Source of the DNA: Choanephora cucurbitarum
Taxonomy: Eukaryota > Mucoromycota > Mucoromycetes > Mucorales > Choanephoraceae
Length of the DNA: 64,000 bases
Reading direction: 5' to 3'
Assembly: GCA_025331435.1 (NCBI GenBank)
Contig: JAIWNI010000034.1
Location: 1-64,000, forward strand
Of the stretch, positions 22,002-31,194 are shown in pieces (position 1 is the stretch's first letter; each line of letters starts with the position of its first letter). The notes under the pieces were generated by a model. It did not search any database, had not been told where the DNA came from, and was given only the letters and a program-made list of their open reading frames with translations. A program made the position numbers and the translations under genes.

Positions 22002-22871
22002 ATGTCAAATCAAGAAAATTCTACAAGCCTTTCTACTAGCGACCCCGTCATCATTAGTCTCATCCAAGAATTTACAAAAGCTTTAAGCAACAATAACAAC
22101 AATGGCCGTTCTGTTCCTCGTACCACCGAGCCTTCAGTTTACGATGGTACACGAGATGCCATGGTCATTGACTCTTGGATTCGCACTCTTGAAAGATATG
22201 CTGATTTTCAGAACTGGGATCATAGACAAATGAAGTCGTATGCTGTCACCCTGCTTAGAGGAAGAGCCGATACGTGGTATAGAACACTAGAAATGGGTGA
22301 TGGTGAAGAACCCGAAGACTGGCTCTCGTTCAAAAGAGAGTTGGTTGACTTCTTCCGTCCGGACGATGCTGCTCGTTTGGCTCGTGACCGCTTAGCTGTA
22401 TACCGCCAAACAGGATCTCTTAACGACTACATCAATGGGTTTATGGACATCATTGCCGCTATCCCTGCTATCACAGAAGACGAGTCTTGTGATAAGTTTA
22501 TGAGAGGTATCGCAAATCGTGATACTCGATCACAAGTCCGACAAGCACAAGCAATCACTCTCAGAGAAGCTATCAGAGTAGCCATCGCCCACGATAGCGC
22601 TATCCACGAAAATCCTGCTTTTTACAGACGAAACAACGGAGTGTTTAATCAGTTTCATACACCTCGCCCTGCTTCTCCTGCCCCTCGTAGGCCTTACGCT
22701 GGTGAGCCAATGGACTTGTCCGTTATGTCTTCTCGGCCTCCTCGCTCTGGTATGAAATGTCACTACTGCGGTCAAATGGGACACATTCGACGCTTCTGTA
22801 AAGTTCGAAGTGCTGATTTCAAGAAGCTCGAAGAAGATCGTTATCGCAAGTTGCAGAAGGATTTTCACTAA
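22002..22871 (+). CDS. Retrotransposon Gag with zinc knuckle
   Basis: 289 residues. The region YDGTRDAMVIDSWIRTLERY through LRGRADTWYR is the classic retrotransposon gag (capsid) domain of Ty3/gypsy elements. A CCHC zinc knuckle (C-x2-C-x4-H-x4-C, residues 253-266, CHYCGQMGHIRRFC) lies near the C-terminus, as in nucleocapsid, followed by a basic tail. It forms the particle and packages element RNA. The stop at 22869-22871 lies in the 0 frame; pol is in the -1 frame and overlaps by 55 bases. Confidence 0.95.
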   Translation: MSNQENSTSLSTSDPVIISLIQEFTKALSNNNNNGRSVPRTTEPSVYDGTRDAMVIDSWIRTLERYADFQNWDHRQMKSYAVTLLRGRADTWYRTLEMGDGEEPEDWLSFKRELVDFFRPDDAARLARDRLAVYRQTGSLNDYINGFMDIIAAIPAITEDESCDKFMRGIANRDTRSQVRQAQAITLREAIRVAIAHDSAIHENPAFYRRNNGVFNQFHTPRPASPAPRRPYAGEPMDLSVMSSRPPRSGMKCHYCGQMGHIRRFCKVRSADFKKLEEDRYRKLQKDFH

Positions 22872-25800
22872 ACGTGGTTGACGACCAGGAAGTGCAACCA
22901 CGTATAGATCATGAAAACCTTCCTACTACCCAAAATAGTCATAGCTGTAATTGTTCTCAACAAAACTTGAATAAAGATAATACGGATTGTGACCCTTATT
23001 CTGATGAAGTCCTTAGCAATGATTGTGAAACTGCGAATATCAAAAGTGAGAAAGAAATCTATGCTGCCAATACTCAAAAGTCTATTGTAACCGAACTAGT
23101 ACCTATCATTCACCCTAAGTCTGGTTTGAAACAAGAACTCCAGTATTTGTCTGAATTGAATGTGGTTGCCACAAAGCTTCCTCTTTATCATGGCGCCATT
23201 AACAATGAGACTTTGGAAATCTTAATTGACAGTGGTGCAAGCGAGAATTACGTCTCTCCTTCTGTGGCCAAACATGCGCATTCAAGAATTCGTGTTCATG
23301 ATAGACAAGTAGAAACTGCTGGTGGAGAAACCACTGAAATTACTGAAAAAGTTGAACTCCATATCAACATGAATGGTTTCCAAACCAAAGTAATGGCGTA
23401 TGTTTTCCCCACTAAGTTCGACATAATACTTGGTAGAACCTGGTTGAAAGAAGTGGATCCACGCCCTGAGTGGGAGACTGACACTTGGTGGATATGGAAT
23501 AAAGAGAAAAAAGAAACTGTCAAATTGGTGCCTTATAACAACTATGATGGTAAAACGAAACCCCAACTGAATTATCTGATCTCGAAAAAACAAGCTGAGC
23601 GAAGTATCAAACAAGGTGCTGAAAGCTGTTTGGTCTATTTGAATGCTGCCGAAATCAATGATAAGAACCCGTTGTTGGTGGAAGATAACTATTGGAACAA
23701 GTTGGTCAAGGAATTCTCCTCAGTTTTTAGGGACGAGTTACCTGGACTACCACCCAAGCGCGACGTAACTCATGTTATCAATACTGGTGACGCCAAACCT
23801 ATCAGCCGACCTCCCTTTAAAATGAGTCCAGCTGAACTTGATGAATTACAACGACAAGTCAAGGAATTGCTACAGTTAGGACTTATTCGCCCTAGTGCAT
23901 CACCGTGGGGAGCACCAGTCTTATTTGTAAAGAAGAAAAATGGTGAAATGAGAATGTGTATCGATTACCGGGCTTTGAATAGCGTTACTGTCCGAAATAA
24001 TCATCCGCTTCCGCGAATCGACGAATGCTTGGACCGTCTACAAGGTGCTTCTTATTTTAGCAGCTTGGATTTGAAGTCGGGCTATCATCAAGTTCGCATC
24101 GATCCAGACGATGTTCCAAAAACTGCATTCAATACTCGTTACGGTCAATTCGAGTTTCTGGTCCTACCTTTTGGTTTAACTAATGCGCCTCCTACCTTCC
24201 AAAGCCTGATGAACAAGGTATTAGGAGACTGCTTAGACAAATTCGCTTTGGTCTATCTCGACGACATTTTGATTTACAGCCAAAATGAAAAAGAACACAG
24301 AGACCATGTTCGAATTGTCCTGAACAAACTGAAAGAGGCTAATCTGATTGCGAACTTGAAGAAATGTGAATTCGGAAAGAGGGAATTGACATTCGTTGGA
24401 TTTGATATTACATCCAATGGTATTCTCCCCAGCAAGTCTAAAGTGGAGGTACTCAAATCATGGCCAGTCCTCACCAACGTGCAAGAAGTTAGATCCTTTA
24501 TTGGATTAGCTCAACACTATAGGCGCTTTATCCCTAACTTCGCTTCCATTGCTTCTCCATTAACGGATCTAACTAAAGGAACTGGACCAAAGAAAAGACC
24601 AATCATCTGGTCCAAGGAATGCCAAACTAGCTTTGACAAGATCAAGGATCTAATGGTATCAGCCCCTCTCTTGCAAGTCCCCAACATGGATAAACCCTTT
24701 CGTGTTGAGACTGATGCCTCTGATTTTGGTTGTGGTGCTGTGTTGTTACAACCTGATGATAACGACCCACCATCCTGGCATCCGGTTGCATATGAGTCCA
24801 AGAAGTTCTCTTCAGCAGAGAGGAATTATCCCGCACAAGAACGCGAATTTATGGGTATTCTTCATGCTCTGCGTGTATGGCGTTGCTTTTTGGATGGATG
24901 TAAAGGTGGCTATAAGATCCTGACTGATCACTTGCCAAATTGCCATTTGAGAACACAGGATAAAATCAGTCCAAGATTGGTAAGATGGATCAATGAGTTG
25001 GAGTTATATTCGCCCATTATCGAATACAAGGCTGGTAAAGAAAATAATGCTGCTGATGTACTTTCTCGCATCGGTGGCCCTGATTCTAAAGCGGCTGAAG
25101 AGTCTATTGAACCTGATTATCTCTACGCTGCATGGACTATGAAAGATGCACCCGAATCTATTCAGAATGATTGGCCCCTATTTTACCTAAAATCGGATCA
25201 AGTCAAATCTCCTGGTCTACGTCAATATTTGGATAAACGAAAGGATGAGTTTGTCATTCAAGATAACAAAGTATTCCACTTGTCAAAAATTGACGACCAA
25301 CCTAAAAGTCAACTGGTACCTTATATCCCTTTCGCGCAAAGAGCTGACTTGGTAGCCAATTATCATGAATCGAATGGCCATGCAGGACTGGAGACAATGA
25401 TCAAACTGTTCAATCCGAGATTTTGGTGGCATACTGTAAGACGAGATTTAAAGCATTGGTTGAAAACATGTCCTGCCTGTCAAGTGAATAGTCGTAGAAC
25501 GCATACACATCACGATGTTATGCATCCTTTGAAAGTGCCGGCTGCCTTTGACCGATGGCATTTGGACTTTATTGGTGAATTACCTCTGACTACTAAAGGA
25601 AATCAATGGCTACTGGTAGCAGTCGATTACACTACTAATTGGCCTATCGCCCGTGCAATACCGCACGCTACCAAAGAAGCTATTGCTGATTTCATATACG
25701 AGGAAATAATGATGCGTTTTGGTTGCCCCTCAGAGATTCTAACTGATCGTGGAGCTAACTTTAACAGTGGGTTAGTCAACGCCTATTTGAAGAAGGTTGG

Positions 25801-27472
25801 AACTCACCATAAACTTACTTCCGCATATCACCCTAGAACTAATGGAAAGGCTGAACGCTTTAACGGTGTGATCAAGGGCATGCTACGTAAGTACGTGAAC
25901 GGTGCTCTACATAGATGGGACGACTTTGTCAATGCCGCCTTATGGGCCTCTCGAATCCGTGTGCATTCAACAACAGGTTACAGTCCATTCTTTTTAACAT
26001 ATGGTCGAGAACCTCGTTTGCCTGGTGATACCCTTGTACCTTATATTGACAAAGCCACTTTTAATGATGAACGCACAGTAGCCGATATAACTTCAAGAGA
26101 GCTCAGTAAATTAGGTCAACATCGTGCTGCAGCGGAATTCCGAATGAAAGCAATGGCAGAAAAAGACAAGGAAAAATGGGATAGCCAAATCAAACAAGTA
26201 TCTTTTGAAATTGGTGACAAGGTCATGTTGACACATGAAGGCCGCTACGGTTTAGAACCACAGTTTAAAGGTCCATACATCGTTGTCCAGACTTTCCCTG
26301 ATTATGGTACTTACAAGCTTCAAACGCTTGCTGGTGAACCCCTGAAATCACTTGTGCATGTGGATCGAATGCGCCCTGCTCATGGCCATAATTCGTCCTC
26401 TGCTTGGTATGATCCTGTAGTTGCAAGACAAGAATGGCGTCAAGTAATGACAAACGTTGGGCGCGCAGCCGTTGTTCCTACTGTTACCCCTACTACTCTC
26501 ACTGCTGAAGACGAATTCATTACGGGACCAATTTCTGATTTTATTAACAACGAATCTTTTCCTTTGATGCCTTCTGTTGATTCAATTGATCCTGTTGACT
26601 CGATTGATCCTGTTGACTCGATTGATCCTGTTACCTCTGTTTCGCCTGCTGTTCCTACCACTACGCCTATGGCTGAACCTTCAGTATTGTCACAACAGAC
26701 TTTTAATTCTGCGCTTACTTTACCTGTTCTTCCATCACTTGAATTGCCTGATCCAATACAATCTCCTGCTTTGACCCCCTTTAGTGCACCTGATCAACCT
26801 AGTCCTATTGTTATTGACTCGCTAGACGATGATATGCTCAACAGTCCAGGCTCCATGGATCATGATTTGACTGATGCTATTGAAATGGATAATTCCGATA
26901 TCGTTGTTAATTCTAATATTGATGATGATTCGAATTCCAACTCGCTTGGTTCTACTGAAAATGATGACCCTATCGACATTGAAGATACAATCTCCATGCC
27001 TGACAATGCTGACTCTCACTTGGACGATCTTGAACGCCTTATTGAAGATGACAAACAAGACATACAAGATACACTCTCCGATGCTGACTACAACTTTGAT
27101 GTTGATATTGAAGACGCTGATAAACCTACCATTTTACCTGCTCCTACAACTCCTGCTACTTCGTCTACGTCGTCTACTCTGTCTCCTTGTCCTGCTTCGC
27201 GTTCTTTACACGTTCAGAGGCGAACGTCAAGCCAGGAGGGGGGTAATGTCGCAGCCATCAGCAAAAATGAGCGTAGACACCCAATAGAGGTTGAGTATAA
27301 CCTTCCTCAAATGTACAATCCAAAAAAGAGAAGGTTCAAACCGAAAATAGTTAACAAACGGAGAAAGAAGATGAAGTTGAACTTGTTACGTATAAGGAAG
27401 TTGCCTTTAGTAAAAGTCAGCTCTTCATTGTATTCGTCAGGACATAACAATCAATCAGATCGAAGCATATAA
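22817..27472 (+). CDS. Retrotransposon Pol polyprotein extending into the 3' LTR
   Basis: The frame is open from 22817 (after TGA at 22814-22816) to TAA at 27470-27472. Counting from 22874, the order is: aspartic protease (LIDSGASENY, about 119), reverse transcriptase with YLDD (about 460), RNase H (ETDASDFGCG, about 612), then integrase. The integrase has an HHCC zinc finger (HESNGHAG ... CPACQ), DDE acids (about 897, 957 and 993; the last in GKAERFNG), and a GPY/F module (FKGPYIVVQ). All catalytic residues are present. A Ser/Asp/Thr-rich tail has DSIDPV repeated three times (26577-26633). Uninterrupted, the frame crosses the polypurine tract and adds 74 LTR-encoded residues, very rich in Lys/Arg (NPKKRRFKPK, NKRRKKMK). 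No chromodomain is seen. Expression probably needs -1 frameshifting or reinitiation after gag. Confidence 0.95.
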   Translation, partial: FQEARRRSLSQVAEGFSLNVVDDQEVQPRIDHENLPTTQNSHSCNCSQQNLNKDNTDCDPYSDEVLSNDCETANIKSEKEIYAANTQKSIVTELVPIIHPKSGLKQELQYLSELNVVATKLPLYHGAINNETLEILIDSGASENYVSPSVAKHAHSRIRVHDRQVETAGGETTEITEKVELHINMNGFQTKVMAYVFPTKFDIILGRTWLKEVDPRPEWETDTWWIWNKEKKETVKLVPYNNYDGKTKPQLNYLISKKQAERSIKQGAESCLVYLNAAEINDKNPLLVEDNYWNKLVKEFSSVFRDELPGLPPKRDVTHVINTGDAKPISRPPFKMSPAELDELQRQVKELLQLGLIRPSASPWGAPVLFVKKKNGEMRMCIDYRALNSVTVRNNHPLPRIDECLDRLQGASYFSSLDLKSGYHQVRIDPDDVPKTAFNTRYGQFEFLVLPFGLTNAPPTFQSLMNKVLGDCLDKFALVYLDDILIYSQNEKEHRDHVRIVLNKLKEANLIANLKKCEFGKRELTFVGFDITSNGILPSKSKVEVLKSWPVLTNVQEVRSFIGLAQHYRRFIPNFASIASPLTDLTKGTGPKKRPIIWSKECQTSFDKIKDLMVSAPLLQVPNMDKPFRVETDASDFGCGAVLLQPDDNDPPSWHPVAYESKKFSSAERNYPAQEREFMGILHALRVWRCFLDGCKGGYKILTDHLPNCHLRTQDKISPRLVRWINELELYSPIIEYKAGKENNAADVLSRIGGPDSKAAEESIEPDYLYAAWTMKDAPESIQNDWPLFYLKSDQVKSPGLRQYLDKRKDEFVIQDNKVFHLSKIDDQPKSQLVPYIPFAQRADLVANYHESNGHAGLETMIKLFNPRFWWHTVRRDLKHWLKTCPACQVNSRRTHTHHDVMHPLKVPAAFDRWHLDFIGELPLTTKGNQWLLVAVDYTTNWPIARAIPHATKEAIADFIYEEIMMRFGCPSEILTDRGANFNSGLVNAYLKKVGTHHKLTSAYHPRTNGKAERFNGVIKGMLRKYVNGALHRWDDFVNAALWASRIRVHSTTGYSPFFLTYGREPRLPGDTLVPYIDKATFNDERTVADITSRELSKLGQHRAAAEFRMKAMAEKDKEKWDSQIKQVSFEIGDKVMLTHEGRYGLEPQFKGPYIVVQTFPDYGTYKLQTLAGEPLKSLVHVDRMRPAHGHNSSSAWYDPVVARQEWRQVMTNVGRAAVVPTVTPTTLTAEDEFITGPISDFINNESFPLMPSVDSIDPVDSIDPVDSIDPVTSVSPAVPTTTPMAEPSVLSQQTFNSALTLPVLPSLELPDPIQSPALTPFSAPDQPSPIVIDSLDDDMLNSPGSMDHDLTDAIEMDNSDIVVNSNIDDDSNSNSLGSTENDDPIDIEDTISMPDNADSHLDDLERLIEDDKQDIQDTLSDADYNFDVDIEDADKPTILPAPTTPATSSTSSTLSPCPASRSLHVQRRTSSQEGGNVAAISKNERRHPIEVEYNLPQMYNPKKRRFKPKIVNKRRKKMKLNLLRIRKLPLVKVSSSLYSSGHNNQSDRSI
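27234..27243 (+). other. Polypurine tract
   Basis: aggagggggg, followed by taa and then the 3' LTR. This is the plus-strand primer for reverse transcription. It is translated as part of pol here because the frame stays open. Confidence 0.85.
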
Positions 27473-27754
27473 TTAACAGTTGCTTTATTCGAGATAGTAT
27501 AGTTATTTAGTATAGAATAGAATAGATATAAAAAGGCCGTATTTTGGATAATTATAAGTTCTTTATCAAAGACTTATTATCAAAATACAGGTAAACGATA
27601 AAATAAGAAATTAAATAAACATCAAAGACTTATTATCAAAATACAGACCACGTCACTTCCTTCTAGAACTATTTCCAGTGATCCTATTGGTTCAAATACC
27701 TTCTAAAGTCACGTGACCTACTGTAAACATCCGTAACAAAATATCAAGACGACA
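27247..27754 (+). repeat. 3' LTR (508 bp)
   Basis: TGTCG...CGACA, same length and, as far as I can read, same sequence as the 5' LTR, consistent with a recent insertion. Positions 27248-27472 are coding (end of pol). The right end is 10 bp from the first base of the tRNA-Asn gene. Confidence 0.95.
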
Positions 27755-27764
27755 AAATATATCA

Positions 27765-27838
27765 GCTTCTATGGCGCAATTGGCTAGCGCGTCTGACTGT
27801 TAATCAGGAGGTTGGTGGTTCGAGCCCACCTAGGAGCG
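27765..27838 (+). tRNA. tRNA-Asn (anticodon GUU)
   Basis: A complete cloverleaf of 73 nt plus discriminator G. The 7-bp acceptor stem pairs gcttcta with taggagc (one G-T). The D-stem is gcgc/gcgc. The anticodon stem is tctga/tcagg around loop ctGTTaa, giving anticodon GTT. The T-arm is ggtgg-ttcgagc-ccacc. No intron. The B-box GGTTCGAGCCC and A-box TGGCGCAATTGG are intact, so internal Pol III promoters are present. CCA is not encoded, as expected in eukaryotes. Confidence 0.97.
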
Positions 27839-27846
27839 TTTCTTTT
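27839..27846 (+). terminator. Pol III terminator of tRNA-Asn
   Basis: tttctttt directly after the discriminator base, followed by gcgttttt. The first clean run of four T is at 27843-27846. Confidence 0.75.
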
Positions 27847-29029
27847 GCGTTTTTGTTTTTTGGTGCTTCCTTAAATGTTACTGGCCAAAGGATAATTTTT
27901 GCAGTAACTTGTAAAAGAGAATCAGAGAGATATAATGGAGCAATTAGGCAGCAAGGTTATATGAAATGGGTTTCAAGTTTTAAGCCGTCTGACTAAAGAT
28001 ATAGATAAAATAGAATAAAGTGATGTAAAGAAATATAAAGAAGAGATGTAATGAAAGAATACAATGATTTGTAATAAGTAGAGTAGTTCCTCGATTGAAG
28101 AGTATGCCTGCTACAAGAGTGTAGTTTTCTAACTTGATAATTGCTTCAAGCGCTAGAATACTATTTGATCTAAGAACATGCTCGACATAAGAGTGCATTT
28201 CTCAAGAATATGAGCAGTCTTACATAAAGCGACTATTGTATCATGGGAACCAACTAACAAAGTGAGATACGTAGCGAATGTAAGCTAAACTACAAAGTAT
28301 GTATCAAGTAGAATAAGAGAACTTATGGTCAATTTTATTGATACAGTGAGATTTAACGAGTTCACAAGAGATCAAGAGGAGCTGGCAAATAGACCAGATA
28401 CTTACCAGAAAATGTGAATTTGAGTTCAGAGCAAACAATAGAAGCTAGATAAATTTGAGGGCTAGGAAAATACCTGCGCGTAACAAAAGTAAGAGCACAT
28501 AACAGTTAGAAAGAAATAACGCCATGCTAACATAAACGAAATACCCTATGCCTGCCGAACAAAAAGCCTGAAACTAATTTTGACATTTGATTTGTAGAGC
28601 AATCTGGTTTATTCGCTTTATTTATCATGTTAAAAAGAATGATCTTTTTGCTTTTTTAGGTTTACATTCATTGTATTAACCCGCTTGACTACTTTTTTAT
28701 GTGAACTACAACGAATAATATCGGTGTTAACAAGTAAGAAGCAGCATCCAGTGATTGCAGTTTGAGTCTAGCGAACGTAGAATAAAAAACAAAGCGAAGC
28801 GACAAATTTAGACTCAAATGGTGTTTATGAAGCATACAGAAATGGATAGATTTATCCCAGTATGGTTGACAAGCTTTCTCTACTTTTGGTTTTATCTTTC
28901 AACATACTGTTAATCATGCAATGACAGAATGAAACTTTATGCATATGACTGCTACAAAAGATAAACAAGCGTTCAATTTGCCGTATTTATCCAACCCATA
29001 GGCTGTCCGCTTTGATTATAAGCCCCAAT
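27847..29029. other. Intergenic, no gene seen
   Basis: AT-rich sequence between the tRNA and the minus-strand nuclease-like gene. Short open frames only, none with motifs. Confidence 0.5.
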
Positions 29030-30093
29030 TTAGTTTGTTCGCCTTCTTGATCTACAAGGTGGTCCATGCTGGTTTTTCCAGCGTTGATACGAGTTCTTAA
29101 GACTGATGTGCGTAGTATAGTTTGTAAAAAGCCCCTGGAGTCTTCCTTCAAAATAACAAGCTTTCCAATCCATTTTCTTCTTATCATAGCCCTCGATGAA
29201 TCTTTCAACAAAACTCCAATTTTCAGAAAGGGATGGTGATGTTACTAGTGATACCGATGACCTTGATGACGATGATGTCAATGGGGACAGTTCTCTTGAT
29301 GGGTTGGGTATATATTTACGTTTATAAGACACAAGCGTTGCTATTCCGCCATTCAAACAGTCAATGGCACGCTTTTTTGATTCAGTGTTTTTTAATCTGC
29401 TCAAAAGCCTGATGCTTTCATCTAACCTTGATTCAAAGTCGTTGCATATTCTCGAGATATCATAGGCTATCTCTTCTCTATTTAGAGTCGCATTTTCAGA
29501 AGTCTTTTGTAAGATATTATAAAGCTTTTGAATAGTAGGATCATGATCAAGGAAATCCGGCTTCTGAGTAGTGAAGAAAATGGTTAAAGCAACTAAGGGG
29601 TGTAATGGCATATTGGTCAGGTGATCCTGAATTGAGCTTTTGCTGACGACAAAGCAATCTTTAGCCCAAGGAAAACTTGGTAGCTTGAGTAAGAATGGAT
29701 GCTTATAATGTCTTGTGGTGTTTGAAGTAATATCGTCTTGAACCCTTTCAACTACGAAAATCAGAACCAAAGGTACAGCACCATATCGCAAGTTTACTTC
29801 CTCGCAATATTGCACAACTTGATGCAGAAAGTTACTGTTCGCAACATCAACAACCTCTATAACAATAGGTGGAAACTGTTTTGCATCAATAGCAGAATAT
29901 AATACATTTGAGAATATTCTTTTGGTAGACCACTCTGGTGCCTGAGATAAATATTGGTCAACTGCATTCAGCCCTAGCTCAAAGAACAAAGTCAAAAACA
30001 ATAGGTAGCAAATATTACTGCAGTTAACTTACCAACAAGATCTTTGACAATAAGATTTGTAACATCAGCGTCTAATAGAACGTGTTTGCTCAT
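29030..30093 (-). CDS. Nuclease/transposase-like family protein (function uncertain)
   Basis: Two exons, 30033-30093 and 29030-29973, joined across a 59-nt intron, give 334 residues starting MSKHVLLDADVTNLIVKDLV. The N-terminal part (GLNAVDQYL, FPPIVIEV, a hydrophobic strand AVPLVLIFVVERV, and MPLHPLVALTIFFTTQ) recalls the multicopy PD-(D/E)XK-like or Rpn-type proteins common in Mucorales genomes. An acid in DQYL and the E of IEV could be part of the active site, but the residue two places after E is Val rather than the usual Lys/Gln, so it may be inactive. The C-terminal part has a Ser/Thr-rich linker and a basic end (RSRRRTN). No transposon ends are seen. The family assignment is from pattern only; treat the function as unknown. 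Confidence 0.55.
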
Positions 30094-30948
30094 AAGATCT
30101 TCAATAAGCAAAGAAAAAAGGTAAAAAAAGAAAGGTATCGCGCTTTACTGCATAAAATTGAAGTTGGGTTTTAAAAAGAATGTCTGCAAACATCCAAGAG
30201 ATTGTTTGTATCATTTTTGCACGGCCTTGATAAAATGCCAGTAACATGTGCATGCTAATCACGCTAGAGCGAAGAAGAGAGATGTGACATGTAGAAATAG
30301 GCTCTGAGTCCCTTTAGATCGTAAACATTCAATTTCTTTGAATTAGACATGAACTTCTGTGTAACAGTTAGAAAGCCAAATGGTCACTTCAGCAAGAAGA
30401 GTTCCTATTAGCTGGATACAGAGAAGAAAACAGTTGTCCTTCTTTAGGGCAGAAGCGCCTGCCATTTGATTTCAATTTGAAACAGAAAGAAATTAATAAT
30501 CTCTTCATATGTTTCGCTTTGAAACCGAAGATGCTTCAAAGCCTAATTAACAGTGTCATTATGATTAAGAGAAGCATTGTTTTGTTGATTGCATTTTACT
30601 ATCGTCTTATTTGAAAAGAACTTAGTTATCCTGAAAGATTAAGCTTGCTTCTCAATCTTGGCCTATAAAATCTTTGTTCTATTTTTATTGAGAAAAACTA
30701 GTTTTAGCTAAAGCAACTCAATGCTTACTGTTAGGGTCGGAGGTAAAGCTTACGTAGATCTTTTATCGGGTCTTAATTATGCTTCGAGTGCCTGTCTATA
30801 ATTAGTCTTTCTTTAGACCCTGTTGCTGGTGTATCTTAATAGAATGCTTTTTAAAACTCAACTAGTTGAAAAGAGAAAAAGGAACATATCAAACCATCAA
30901 AAGCTTGCATTTCTATCATCAATATTTTTTTTATTAGTCCGTTAGGAT

Positions 30949-31194
30949 ATGACTGATTGTCTGATGCCTTGTCTCGTCTGGGGTCATGAGGCAGCAAGAG
31001 GTCTTTACAAAGTAAGTACTAGAATACTCGAGTCTGTTCTCCTTTATTTCTCGTTTTATCTAATTACTCGAAGCTGATTTGACTTGTGTTTTACTCAATA
31101 GGGATATATTGCAGTCGTTACTTTATTGTATTCTCCCTTCAATGTTTGTGCAAATAAACTTCGTATGTTGCATTCACTGACATTTTGTTCATAA
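30949..31194 (+). CDS. Possible spliced micro-ORF
   Basis: ATG at 30949 opens 21 codons (MTDCLMPCLVWGHEAARGLY then K) ending exactly at a consensus donor GTAAGT. An acceptor (caatag) at 31100-31101 continues in frame with GYIAVVTLLYSP and stops at 31192-31194, giving 51 residues. No family is recognised and splice-like signals can occur by chance in AT-rich DNA. It may be a fragment of a decayed membrane protein. Confidence 0.2.

Larger units (their letters stand above)
21308..27754 (+). mobile_element. Complete Ty3/gypsy LTR retrotransposon
   Basis: 6,447 bp with two 508-bp LTRs that I read as identical, a primer-binding site, gag, pol (protease, reverse transcriptase, RNase H, integrase in the Ty3/gypsy order) and a polypurine tract. 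Both ORFs are intact, so it is probably young and may be active. The 3' LTR ends 10 bp before a tRNA-Asn gene in the same orientation. The flanking pentamers (AGAAA left, AAATA right) are not a clear target duplication. The pol reading frame continues into the 3' LTR. Confidence 0.95.

Noticed and set aside
20961..27760. Repeated short motifs considered as a CRISPR-like array
   Set aside because: The repeats are LTRs, microsatellites and a pol linker; there are no regular spacers and the genome is eukaryotic.
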